A DNA stretch of 64,000 nucleotides, from contig NZ_JAFBBO010000001.1 in NCBI RefSeq assembly GCF_016907235.1, positions 2,356,001-2,420,000 on the forward strand, given 5' to 3'. Source of the DNA: Oerskovia jenensis. Its GTDB lineage: Bacteria > Actinomycetota > Actinomycetes > Actinomycetales > Cellulomonadaceae. The translations under genes were made by a program, and so were the position numbers. This document shows positions 1 to 7,612 of the stretch, piece after piece (the stretch's first letter is position 1; each line of letters starts with the position of its first letter). The notes under the pieces are model-generated. The model was not told the DNA's origin. It worked only from the letters and a program-made list of their open reading frames with translations, and ran no database searches.

Positions 1-1758
1 CAGACGAGCCTCGCGATCGGCCTGGGCGTGGGTGTCGCGGTCCTGCTGATCTTCGAGCTCATGATGGGCCACTTCGCGCACCTGTACTACTTCGAGCTCG
101 CGGACCTGCAGCAGCTCGAGCTGACCGACGAGGTCGCGAGGCTCGCGCACGGCAACCCGCAGATCGACCAGTTCGACCGCCCGCGGTTCGCCGAGCTCCT
201 GACCCTCGTCACGGAGGGGCTGCAGCGGGTGCGGTCCGCGCTCGAGGCGACGCTCCAGCTCAGCGGGCTGCTGCTCCAGGTCACGATCACGACCGTCATC
301 CTGGCGATGGTCGAGCCGTGGCTGCTGCTGCTGCCGCTCGCCGCGCTGCCGCCCGTGCTCCTCAACAACACGGCGCAGAAGGTGCTCGACTCCGCACGCG
401 ACGCGTCCGCGCACGAGGTCCAGCTCTCGACGCACCTGGTCTCGCTCGCGACCACGGGCAGCTCGGCCAAGGAGGTGCGGCTGTTCGGCGCGCAGGCCCC
501 GATCGTCGCGCGCCAGCGTGCGGCGTGGTCCGCGACGACGGCCCGGCTCTGGTCCGCCCACCGCCGCAGCGCCCTGCTGCGCGCGGCCGGGCAGGCGTGG
601 TTCGCGTGCGCGTACGGCGTCGCGGTGTTCCTGGTCGTGCGCCAGGCCGTCACGGGGTCGGCGAACGTGGGCCAGGTCGTCCTGGTCATCACGCTCGCGG
701 TCCAGGTGAGCGTCCAGGTCTCGGGCGCGCTCGCGCTGCTCGGCACGTTGCAGGGCGTCGGGCGCACGGTGTCGCACATCGAGGAGCTGCGCGCGTCGGT
801 CGCCCGACCTGCCTCGGCGGCAGGGACCGGACGGCCCGTGCCCGACGGCGCGGCGCACCCGGGTGCGTCCGGCGCCCTGGTCGGCGAGGACCCGGCGACC
901 GCGTCGTCGGGCACCGTGACCGCGCCCGTGGGGGCTGCGACCACGGGTGAGCCCGCGGACTCGCGGGGCGTGCCCGCGCGGCTCACGCGCGGCGTGCGCT
1001 TCGAGGACGTGACGTTCACCTACCCCGACACGGACCGCGTCATCCTCGACGGTGTGAGCCTCGACGTGCCTGCGGGGTCGACGCTCGCGGTCGTGGGCGA
1101 CAACGGCGCGGGCAAGAGCACGCTCGTCAAGCTGCTGTGCGGTCTGTACCGGCCGACGTCGGGGCGGATCCTGGTCGACGGCGTCGACCTGCGCGACCTC
1201 GACGACGCCGAGTGGCAGGCGCGTACCGCGACGCTGTTCCAGGACTTCGCGCGGTTCGAGCTCACGATCCGCGAGAACGTGGGCGTGGGCAGGCTCGCGT
1301 CGCTCGACGTCGACGAGGACCTGTGGGCCGCGCTCGACCGGGCGCGTGGTCGCAGCATCGTCGAGAAGCAGGCGGCCGGGCTCGACCAGCTCCTGGGGCA
1401 CGGGTACGGGAACGGCGTCGGGCTCTCGGGCGGCCAGTGGCAGACGCTCGGGCTCGGGCGCACGCTCCTGCGCCGCGAGCCGCTGCTGCTCGTCCTCGAC
1501 GAGCCCGCCGCGGCGCTCGACGCCGCGGCCGAGCACGCGCTCTTCGAGCGGTTCGTCGCGACGGCCGACGAGGCCGGACGGGCCGGCGGCGCGATCACGT
1601 GCTTCGTCTCGCACCGGTTCTCGACCGTGCGCGACGCGGACCAGATCGTGGTGCTCGACGCCGGCAAGGTCCGCGAGCACGGCGACCACGCGGCCCTCAT
1701 GGCGCGGGGCGACCTGTACGCGGAGCTGTTCGGCCTCCAGGCGGGGGCCTACGCGTAG
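1..1758 (+). CDS. ABC transporter, fused permease-ATPase (5' partial)
   Basis: An ABC exporter half-molecule whose reading frame is open from the first base, so the true start lies upstream of the window. Residues 1-260 (window numbering) are membrane segments of the transmembrane domain. A low-complexity Ala/Gly/Pro linker of about 60 residues follows, then the ATPase. Walker A is GDNGAGKST (about 366-374), the signature is LSGGQW (about 476), Walker B is LLLVLDEP (about 495-502), and the switch histidine lies in SHRFST (about 536). The D-loop reads EPAAALD where family members usually have EPTAALD. The protein should act as a dimer in the membrane. The substrate cannot be told. The gene is convergent with the next one and separated from it by a strong hairpin. 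Confidence 0.9.
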   Translation, partial: QTSLAIGLGVGVAVLLIFELMMGHFAHLYYFELADLQQLELTDEVARLAHGNPQIDQFDRPRFAELLTLVTEGLQRVRSALEATLQLSGLLLQVTITTVILAMVEPWLLLLPLAALPPVLLNNTAQKVLDSARDASAHEVQLSTHLVSLATTGSSAKEVRLFGAQAPIVARQRAAWSATTARLWSAHRRSALLRAAGQAWFACAYGVAVFLVVRQAVTGSANVGQVVLVITLAVQVSVQVSGALALLGTLQGVGRTVSHIEELRASVARPASAAGTGRPVPDGAAHPGASGALVGEDPATASSGTVTAPVGAATTGEPADSRGVPARLTRGVRFEDVTFTYPDTDRVILDGVSLDVPAGSTLAVVGDNGAGKSTLVKLLCGLYRPTSGRILVDGVDLRDLDDAEWQARTATLFQDFARFELTIRENVGVGRLASLDVDEDLWAALDRARGRSIVEKQAAGLDQLLGHGYGNGVGLSGGQWQTLGLGRTLLRREPLLLVLDEPAAALDAAAEHALFERFVATADEAGRAGGAITCFVSHRFSTVRDADQIVVLDAGKVREHGDHAALMARGDLYAELFGLQAGAYA

Positions 1759-1778
1759 CCCCAGGGCCCCCAAGGGCT

Positions 1779-1845
1779 GAACCCGAGGTTCGTCAGGCTC
1801 CTCGTCGTGGTCGCCTGACGACGTCGCCTGACGAGCCTCGGGTTC
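1779..1845. terminator. Bidirectional hairpin between convergent genes, built from a repeated palindrome
   Basis: Arms 1779-1797 and 1827-1845 pair at 18 of 19 positions around a 29-nt loop. The hairpin sits between two convergent stop codons, so it can end transcription from both sides. The arm begins GAACCCGAGG, the same core that forms the hairpin at 57045-57100, so this is probably a dispersed repeat used as a terminator. Confidence 0.7.
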
Positions 1846-1854
1846 GGCACCGTG

Positions 1855-3015
1855 TCATGACGCCTCGTACGCCACGCCCCAGTGGGCCGCGAGCCGCTTG
1901 GCCTGCGCGTCGAACTCCCGCTGCTCCTCCCGGGTCAGCGACCGGAAGAGCTGGGTGTCGAGGCGCAGGGTCCTCGCGGTCAGGGCGTGCCGCCACCGCC
2001 CGACGACGCGGCCGTCCACGGCGATCACGTGCAGGAACGGCGAGACCTCCGTGCCGGGCAGGCGCAGCGGGAGCACCGCGGGGGCATCGGCCGAGAGCGG
2101 GTCTCGGGCCAGGTCCCGGCTGTCCTTGTACGACACGAAGTACTCGTCGTACCCCTGGAGCAGATCCACGTGTACAGCGGTCTCCTGCCCGGCGGGCGGC
2201 GGACCGTCGACGAGCCGCCAGAACGTCAGCCCCTCGGCGTCGCCCGTGCCCTCGACCTGCTCGACGTCCGCGTCCAGCAGCGCCAGCCCCTCGCGCGTCC
2301 GCGTGAGCGTGAGACCCGACCAGCCCGCGAAGTCCTTGACCGTCGCGAGCCCTCGACCGCGCAGGTAGCGGCGCAGCAGCTCGACGAGCGCGGCGTCGTC
2401 GTCGTACGTCGCACCGAGGGGGCCGTACCCCGCGGGTACGCGCTCGTCGAACGCCGCGTACGTCTGCTGCTTGCCACGAAGCGCACCGCTGACGAGGACC
2501 TCGTCGAGCTCTGCGCGCATCACGATGTACGTGAACGCGAGCCCGCTCGACGGCAGGCCGTGCTCCGCGAGCGATGCCGCGAGCTCGGCCCGCGTGCGGT
2601 GCTCCCCTCCCGCGACGGCGGCGGCGAGCAGGTCGGTCGCGGCCGCGTCCTGCGCCGGACCACCCAGGTCCGGGTAGTACGGCCGGTTGAGGCGATGCAC
2701 CCGGGGTGCGGTGAGCCGCAGGAGCCAGCGGACGTCGTCGGGCAGGACGTGGTGCCACGTGGGGCGCAGGACGTGCGTGCGCAGGAACGCTCCCGCGGAG
2801 AAGTCGTCGCGGACGGACGCGGCGGACGGCGTGCCCGCGGCGCGCTGCGCGATCCCCCACAGGGACGGGTGGAACTCCTGCGACTGGACGGCTCCCAGGT
2901 GCCCGACGACGTCACGCACGCTCGCGAGACCGGCGCCCCGCAGGTGGTGCGCGGCGAGGCGGGTCCCGACGACCGTCGCCGCGTCGAGCGACCCGGCACC
3001 ACCCATGTCCCTCAC
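1855..3015 (-). CDS. Winged-helix DNA-binding protein, AlkZ/AlkX-like DNA glycosylase superfamily
   Basis: A 386-residue protein of the HTH_42 winged-helix family. Recognisable blocks are QSQEFHPSLWGIAQR near residue 44, RPTWHHVLPDDVRWLLRL near 92, a GYDEYFVSYKDSR block, and GRVVGRWRHAL near the C terminus. The characterised relatives AlkZ and AlkX (YcaQ) are DNA glycosylases that unhook interstrand crosslinks or bulky alkyl adducts. They use a QxQ motif, which is present here as Q44-S45-Q46. Role in crosslink or alkylation repair is therefore inferred; many actinobacterial members are uncharacterised. Start is ATG at 3015, with an alternative ATG at 3006. The gene lies 12 nt downstream of the LmeA-like gene on the same strand and may be cotranscribed with it. 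Confidence 0.8.
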   Translation of the reverse strand: MRDMGGAGSLDAATVVGTRLAAHHLRGAGLASVRDVVGHLGAVQSQEFHPSLWGIAQRAAGTPSAASVRDDFSAGAFLRTHVLRPTWHHVLPDDVRWLLRLTAPRVHRLNRPYYPDLGGPAQDAAATDLLAAAVAGGEHRTRAELAASLAEHGLPSSGLAFTYIVMRAELDEVLVSGALRGKQQTYAAFDERVPAGYGPLGATYDDDAALVELLRRYLRGRGLATVKDFAGWSGLTLTRTREGLALLDADVEQVEGTGDAEGLTFWRLVDGPPPAGQETAVHVDLLQGYDEYFVSYKDSRDLARDPLSADAPAVLPLRLPGTEVSPFLHVIAVDGRVVGRWRHALTARTLRLDTQLFRSLTREEQREFDAQAKRLAAHWGVAYEAS

Positions 3016-3027
3016 CTCACGCCCGGC

Positions 3028-3714
3028 TCACGACGCCGCGAGGGCCGCGAGCGCGACGTCCTTCCCGGACAGCTCGACCCGGATCGCCCCGTCGGTGACC
3101 CCGACCGACGTGAGGCTCACGCCCGTCGGGAGGTCGAGCGGGACCGTCAGGTTCGTCACGAGCTTCGCGATCGGCGCCGGGAGGTCCGAGATCGTGATCG
3201 TCGCCGGGCCGAGGGTGAGCGCGGAGACGTCGACCGCGATCGTGTTGCCGTCGACGCGCGGCGTGAGCCTCGCCGACAGCGGCACCCCCAGGACGTCCAT
3301 GCTCGCGACGAGCAGGTCGCCGTCCGTGCTGAACGTGACCGGGTTCCCCGCGGCCTTGGACACGACCGCATCGAGCGAGGACGGTTCGAGGAGCCCCGTC
3401 GCGGTCCCCGACCGCACGACGTAGGGGTCGCTCGTCGAGACGCCGCGGGCGTCGAGGTGCAGGTCGGACACGGTGTACCCGCCGAACGTCGCCGTGGCCG
3501 CCGAGCCCGTGACGTGGTCGAGCTCGCCGCCCGCGACCTGCGTCAGGAACGGGAAGCCCAGGATGTCGAGGTTCGCGTCCGTGAGCTCGACGTCCCCCTG
3601 CTCCATGGACCGCACCGCGGTCCCCTCGGCGATGCGCACCGTGACCCGGTCGACCACCACGAGCACGAGCACCAGGACGACCAGCCCGCCGACCACCCAC
3701 CACCATCGCTTCAT
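3028..3714 (-). CDS. DUF2993 / LmeA-like phospholipid-binding membrane-anchored protein
   Basis: A 228-residue protein with one N-terminal membrane anchor (MKRWWWVVGGLVVLVLVL) followed by an extracytoplasmic beta-rich domain with repeated VxVxxxxLxLGPxTITISDL-type strands. This matches the DUF2993 family, whose mycobacterial member LmeA binds phospholipids and supports lipoglycan synthesis. I chose ATG 3714 because an upstream in-frame start at 3816 would place a charged, Cys-containing stretch before the anchor and would run into the promoter of the divergent gene at 3840. Function in lipid handling at the outer face of the membrane is inferred from family. Confidence 0.75.
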   Translation of the reverse strand: MKRWWWVVGGLVVLVLVLVVVDRVTVRIAEGTAVRSMEQGDVELTDANLDILGFPFLTQVAGGELDHVTGSAATATFGGYTVSDLHLDARGVSTSDPYVVRSGTATGLLEPSSLDAVVSKAAGNPVTFSTDGDLLVASMDVLGVPLSARLTPRVDGNTIAVDVSALTLGPATITISDLPAPIAKLVTNLTVPLDLPTGVSLTSVGVTDGAIRVELSGKDVALAALAAS

Positions 3715-3826
3715 CCGCCCACAGTAGGTGCCGAATCTGGACATCGCCTGGCCGTTGCACATCTGTGACCTGCGGAGTTGGGTACGCCCTCGGCAAAGGG
3801 CTCGCCACCACGGCACGACGTCTGCC

Positions 3827-3832
3827 TAGGGT
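3827..3832 (+). promoter_or_regulatory. Leaderless -10 element TAGGGT
   Basis: TAGGGT ends exactly 7 nt before the ATG at 3840, with no Shine-Dalgarno sequence. This is the actinobacterial leaderless arrangement, with transcription expected to begin at the start codon. The same spacing recurs at several genes in this window. Confidence 0.55.
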
Positions 3833-3839
3833 GTTCACC

Positions 3840-4622
3840 ATGACTCGTCCCGTACGCATCGGTGTCCAGCTCCAGCCCCAGCATGCCGACTACCCCCAGA
3901 TCCGTGACGCGGTCGCCCGCGCCGAGGACGCCGGGGTCGACGTGATCTTCAACTGGGACCACTTCTTCCCGCTCACGGGCGACCCCGACGGCAAGCACTT
4001 CGAGTGCTGGACCATGCTCGGCGCGTGGGCCGAGCAGACGAGCCGCGTCGAGATCGGGGCGCTCGTCACGTGCAACAGCTACCGGAACCCCGAGCTGCTC
4101 GCCGACATGGCCCGCACGGTCGACCACATCTCGGGCGGCCGCCTGATCCTCGGGATCGGCGCGGGCTGGTTCGAGAAGGACTACGACGAGTTCGGCTACG
4201 AGTTCGGCACCGCGGGCTCGCGCATCGCCGACCTCGCGGACGCCCTCCCCCGCATCAAGGCCCGCTGGGCCGCGTCCAACCCGGCGCCCACGCGCGAGAT
4301 CCCGATCCTCGTCGGCGGCGGTGGGGAGCGCAAGACGCTGCGCATCGTGGCCGAGCACGCGACGGCCTGGCACTCGTTCGGCGACGCCGCGACGCTCGCC
4401 CGCAAGAGCGCGATCCTCGACGAGCACGGCGCCGCCGTCGGGCGGGACACCGCCTCGCTCGTCGAGCGGTCGGTCGCGGTCAACCGCCCGCCCGCGGAGG
4501 TGGGCGAGGAGCTCGTGGGCCTCGGCGCGACGCTCCTGACCGTCGGGGTCAGCGGACCCGACTACGACCTGTCGCTCGTGGAGCAGTGGGTCGCCTGGCG
4601 CGACGCGCGCGCCCAGGGCTGA
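3840..4622 (+). CDS. LLM class F420-dependent oxidoreductase
   Basis: A 260-residue luciferase-like TIM-barrel oxidoreductase. The family signature is visible in NWDHFFPL (about residue 40), LVTCNSYRNPELLADMART, and the DHISGGRLILGIGAGWFEKD block (about 90-110), which contributes to the cofactor phosphate site. Then comes IPILVGGGGERKTLRIVAEH. Family members of this type use coenzyme F420 to reduce or oxidise small organic substrates; the substrate is unknown. The ATG at 3840 is preceded by a leaderless -10 box. An upstream in-frame start at 3765 lies within the divergent intergenic region and is unlikely. The gene is divergent from the LmeA-like gene. Confidence 0.88.
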   Translation: MTRPVRIGVQLQPQHADYPQIRDAVARAEDAGVDVIFNWDHFFPLTGDPDGKHFECWTMLGAWAEQTSRVEIGALVTCNSYRNPELLADMARTVDHISGGRLILGIGAGWFEKDYDEFGYEFGTAGSRIADLADALPRIKARWAASNPAPTREIPILVGGGGERKTLRIVAEHATAWHSFGDAATLARKSAILDEHGAAVGRDTASLVERSVAVNRPPAEVGEELVGLGATLLTVGVSGPDYDLSLVEQWVAWRDARAQG

Positions 4623-4691
4623 CCCGTCTCACCCCTCGGATGCCGTACGGCGTCCGGGAACAAGGGTCTGGTGGTCGGGGTTGGCGCAGTC

Positions 4692-6173
4692 ATGGCCACC
4701 CCACCACCAGCGTCGTCCACCTCTGACGCGGTCTCCCGCCAGTCAGCCCCGTCAGCGTCGTCAGCCCCGTCAGCGTCGTCGCCCACGCGCGCCACCCGGA
4801 TCACCGTCGGCTTCGTGCTGCTCCTGTCGGCCCTCACGGCGATCGGCCCGCTCACGATCGACCTGTACCTCTCGGCCTTCCCGCAGATCGTCACCGAGCT
4901 CGGCACGACCGAGTCCCGCATCCAGCTCACGCTCACCGCGACCCTCGCGGGTCTCGCGCTCGGCCAGCTCCTCATCGGCTCGCTCTCCGACGCGGTCGGG
5001 CGGCGCCTGCCGCTGCTGTCCGCGCTCTCGATCTACGTGCTGGCCTCGGTCGGGATCGTGTTCGTCCAGTCGATCGAGATGCTGACCGTGCTGCGGTTCG
5101 TCCAGGGCCTCACGGCCGCAGCCGGCATGGTCCTGTCGATGGCGATCGTGCGCGACAACTTCGAGGGCTTCCTGGTCGGCAAGGTCATCGCCCGCCTCAT
5201 GCTCGTCGTGGGTGTCGCGCCGATCCTGGCCCCGACGATCGGCGCCCAGTTCCTGCGGATGGGCTCGTGGCGCCTGATGTTCGTGGCCCTCGCGGTCTTC
5301 GGCGTGCTGCTGCTCGTCCTCGCGGCGCTGCGGCTCAAGGAGTCGCTGCCCCCGTCGATGCGGCGGACGGGCGGCACGTCGGCGGCGCTGCGCTCGTACG
5401 GGTCGCTCGTGCGCGACTGGTCGTTCTTCGGCCTCGCGCTGCTCGGTGGCTTCTACATGGCCGCGATGTTCACCTACATCTCTGCCTCGACCTTCGTCTT
5501 CCAGGAGCAGTTCGGCCTGAGCGCCCAGCAGTACGCGATCATCTTCGGCGCGGGCGCGGTGTCGGTGACGATCGGCAGCCAGGTCAACGGCGCGCTCGTC
5601 GGGCGCGTGACGCCCGAGCAGATCCTGCGCGTGATCGTGCCCGTCGGGATGGTCCTCTCCGCGGGGCTGCTCGCCGCGACCCTGAGCGGCGCGGGGCTCC
5701 CCGTGATCGTCGCCCTCATCGTCCTGACGCTCGGCACCGCCGGGTTCGTGATGCCGTCGGTCCCCGCGGTCGCCCTCGAGCGCAACGCGCACCGCGCGGG
5801 CAGCGCCGCAGCCCTTCTCGGCGCCATGCAGTTCGGCGTCGGCGCGGGCATCGCGCCCCTCACGGGCCTGATCGGCGGCGACGTCACGATCACCATGGCC
5901 GCGGTCATGTTCGCCGTCATCTCGGTCGCTGGGCTGCTGCTGCTGAGCCTGACGCGGTCGCTGCGGGCGGCGCCGGCCGCCGGGACGGCCGACGGTTCCG
6001 CGGGTGACCGCGTCGCGGCGACCGACGGCGCCGCAGCAGGCGACGCCGGCGCGGCCGACGATCCGGTGCTGGTCTCGGACGCGTCCGAGCTCGGGGTCGT
6101 CGCCGCGGCCGAGGCCGTGGTCGAGGCCGCCGAGGCGACGGCGAATGTGGCCCCGGTGACCCGCCGCGCCTGA
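4692..6173 (+). CDS. MFS multidrug efflux transporter, Bcr/CflA type
   Basis: A 493-residue drug:proton antiporter with 12 predicted membrane helices. It carries the Bcr/CflA pattern: LTIDLYLSAFPQIVTELG in helix 1, LGQLLIGSLSDAVGRRLPLL (motif A, loop 2-3), then VLRFVQGLTAAAGMVLSMAI. Proteins of this family export chloramphenicol, bicyclomycin and similar compounds; the actual substrate here is unknown. The last 60 residues form an Ala-rich acidic cytoplasmic tail. An in-frame GTG/ATG exists at 4671, but ATG 4692 begins the Ser/Pro-rich cytoplasmic leader more plausibly. Transcription probably ends in the palindrome at 6250-6309. Confidence 0.88.
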   Translation: MATPPPASSTSDAVSRQSAPSASSAPSASSPTRATRITVGFVLLLSALTAIGPLTIDLYLSAFPQIVTELGTTESRIQLTLTATLAGLALGQLLIGSLSDAVGRRLPLLSALSIYVLASVGIVFVQSIEMLTVLRFVQGLTAAAGMVLSMAIVRDNFEGFLVGKVIARLMLVVGVAPILAPTIGAQFLRMGSWRLMFVALAVFGVLLLVLAALRLKESLPPSMRRTGGTSAALRSYGSLVRDWSFFGLALLGGFYMAAMFTYISASTFVFQEQFGLSAQQYAIIFGAGAVSVTIGSQVNGALVGRVTPEQILRVIVPVGMVLSAGLLAATLSGAGLPVIVALIVLTLGTAGFVMPSVPAVALERNAHRAGSAAALLGAMQFGVGAGIAPLTGLIGGDVTITMAAVMFAVISVAGLLLLSLTRSLRAAPAAGTADGSAGDRVAATDGAAAGDAGAADDPVLVSDASELGVVAAAEAVVEAAEATANVAPVTRRA

Positions 6174-6233
6174 CCTCTGCCGCGTCTTCTTGGACCGCGC
6201 CTGCCGCCCCGCGCCCGGTCGACGCCGGTCGAA

Positions 6234-6309
6234 CATGCGGTGGGCGTCCGCCGAGCATGCGGTCGGCGTCCGAATCCCCCTGGATCGCGACGCCCACCGC
6301 ATGCTCGGC
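6234..6309. repeat. Triple copy of a 17-nt motif forming a long hairpin (REP-like, possible terminator)
   Basis: The motif CATGCGGTGGGCGTC appears at 6234-6248, as a one-mismatch copy at 6256-6270, and inverted at 6289-6303. Arms 6250-6271 and 6288-6309 pair at 20 of 22 positions around a 16-nt loop. An alternative hairpin joins 6234-6248 perfectly to 6289-6303. It lies 60 nt after the transporter stop codon. It could terminate that transcript, but the extra direct copy is more than a terminator needs and suggests a REP-like repeat. Confidence 0.65.
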
Positions 6310-6375
6310 ACCGGCACGGCACCGAACGGGGGCCGGAGGGGGAAGTCCCGGTCAGCGGGTGGCCGCTTCTCTTCG

Positions 6376-6381
6376 TACGGT
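6376..6381 (+). promoter_or_regulatory. -10 element TACGGT upstream of the VOC gene
   Basis: TACGGT is followed after 6 nt by a GTG (6388) that is in frame with the VOC protein. The downstream ATG at 6445 has its own AGGAGCGAG ribosome site, so the box more likely drives a short 5' leader of about 57 nt than a leaderless start. Confidence 0.4.
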
Positions 6382-6444
6382 GGAGACGTGTCCGCCCCCC
6401 GGCGGGCCGTGCAGATCACCAGCCGATCAGCAGGAGCGAGAACC

Positions 6445-6816
6445 ATGGACTGGAAGCTCGAGCTCATCCCCGTGCCCGTGTCGGACATCGACCGGGCCAA
6501 GGCGTTCTACGTCGACCAGGTCGGGTTCCACGCCGACCACGACATCCCCGTGAACGACGACCTGCGGTTCGTGCAGCTCACGCCACCGGGTTCCGCGTGC
6601 TCGATCGTGCTCGACGTCACCATGACCGACATGCCGTCAGGAGCGCAGCGCGGGCTCCAGATCGTCGTGCCCGACGCCGACGAGGCCCGTCAGCACCTCC
6701 TCGACCACGGCGTCGATGCCCCTCCTGTCGAGGACCTGCCGTGGGGCCGGTTCACGTACTTCGCGGACCCCGACGGCAACACCTGGGCGTTGCAGCAGCT
6801 CGTCCCGCAGGGGTGA
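6445..6816 (+). CDS. VOC family (glyoxalase/bleomycin-resistance fold) protein
   Basis: A 123-residue single-domain vicinal-oxygen-chelate protein. The paired beta-alpha-beta-beta-beta pattern is clear: WKLELIPVPVSDIDRAKAFY (residues 3-22), RFVQLTPPGS, GLQIVVPDADEARQHL, and the terminal YFADPDGNTWALQQL block typical of the family. Members bind a metal and act as glyoxalases, dioxygenases or antibiotic-binding proteins; which one applies here cannot be read from sequence. ATG 6445 is supported by the strong ribosome site AGGAGCGAG. A GTG-initiated form starting at 6388 would add 19 basic residues. Confidence 0.85.
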   Translation: MDWKLELIPVPVSDIDRAKAFYVDQVGFHADHDIPVNDDLRFVQLTPPGSACSIVLDVTMTDMPSGAQRGLQIVVPDADEARQHLLDHGVDAPPVEDLPWGRFTYFADPDGNTWALQQLVPQG

Positions 6817-6850
6817 CAGCAGCGGTGGGGCGAGGTTCGCGGGAGGTGAC

Positions 6851-7606
6851 GTGCCGCGCGAGGTGAGCGCCGTCGTCGGGCCCGACGACGGCGCGTACCC
6901 CCTCCAGGTCCGTTCCGCGGGGAGCGTCGCGGCGCTCGACGAGGTGCTCGTCGGGTGCAGGGCCTGCCCGCGCCTGGTCGCGTGGCGCGAACGGGTCGCG
7001 ACGGAGAAGCGGGCCTCGTTCCGTGACGAGACGTACTGGGGGCGGCCCGTGCCCGGGTTCGGCGACGAACGCGCCGCTGTCCTCGTGGTCGGGCTGGCGC
7101 CCGCCGCGCACGGCGCGAACCGCACGGGACGCATGTTCACGGGCGACCGTTCGGGCGACTTCCTGTTCGCGTCGATGTTCCGCACGGGGTTCGCGAACCA
7201 GCCGACGTCGGTGAGCGCCGACGACGACCTGGTGCTGACCGGCATCCGCGTCACGGCTCCCGTGCGCTGCGCCCCGCCCGCGAACAAGCCGACCCCGACC
7301 GAGCGCCGCACGTGCGCGCCGTACCTGGGGCGCGAGCTCGAGCTCGTCGGCCCGCGGGTCGCCGTGGTGCTCGGGGCGTTCGGGTGGCAGGCGCTGCTCG
7401 CGACGCTGACCGACCAGGGGTGGGCGGTGCCGCGACCTCGGCCGGTGTTCGGGCACGGGGCCGAGGTGAGGGTCGCGCACCCCGACGGGCGCAGCCTGAC
7501 GCTGGTGGGCTGCTTCCACGTGAGCCAGCAGAACACGTTCACGGGGCGACTGACCCCGCCCATGCTCGACGCGGTGCTGCTGCGGGCGCGGGAGCTCGCC
7601 GACTGA
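6851..7606 (+). CDS. Uracil-DNA glycosylase, type 5 (UdgB-like)
   Basis: A 251-residue Fe-S uracil-DNA glycosylase of the UdgB/type-5 class, which removes uracil and other deaminated bases from DNA. Motif A is LAPAAHGANRTGRMFTGD, with the alanine/histidine pair typical of type 5 in place of the catalytic Asp/Asn of other families. Motif B is in GCFHVSQQNTF. Cluster cysteines are visible in GCRACPR, VRCAPP and TCAPYL. The GTG at 6851 directly follows GGGAGGTGAC, a good ribosome site. An ATG further upstream would read through the VOC gene in another frame. The next gene is convergent sbcC, only 6 nt away, so no separate terminator fits between them. Confidence 0.9.
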   Translation: MPREVSAVVGPDDGAYPLQVRSAGSVAALDEVLVGCRACPRLVAWRERVATEKRASFRDETYWGRPVPGFGDERAAVLVVGLAPAAHGANRTGRMFTGDRSGDFLFASMFRTGFANQPTSVSADDDLVLTGIRVTAPVRCAPPANKPTPTERRTCAPYLGRELELVGPRVAVVLGAFGWQALLATLTDQGWAVPRPRPVFGHGAEVRVAHPDGRSLTLVGCFHVSQQNTFTGRLTPPMLDAVLLRARELAD

Positions 7607-7612
7607 CCGGCG

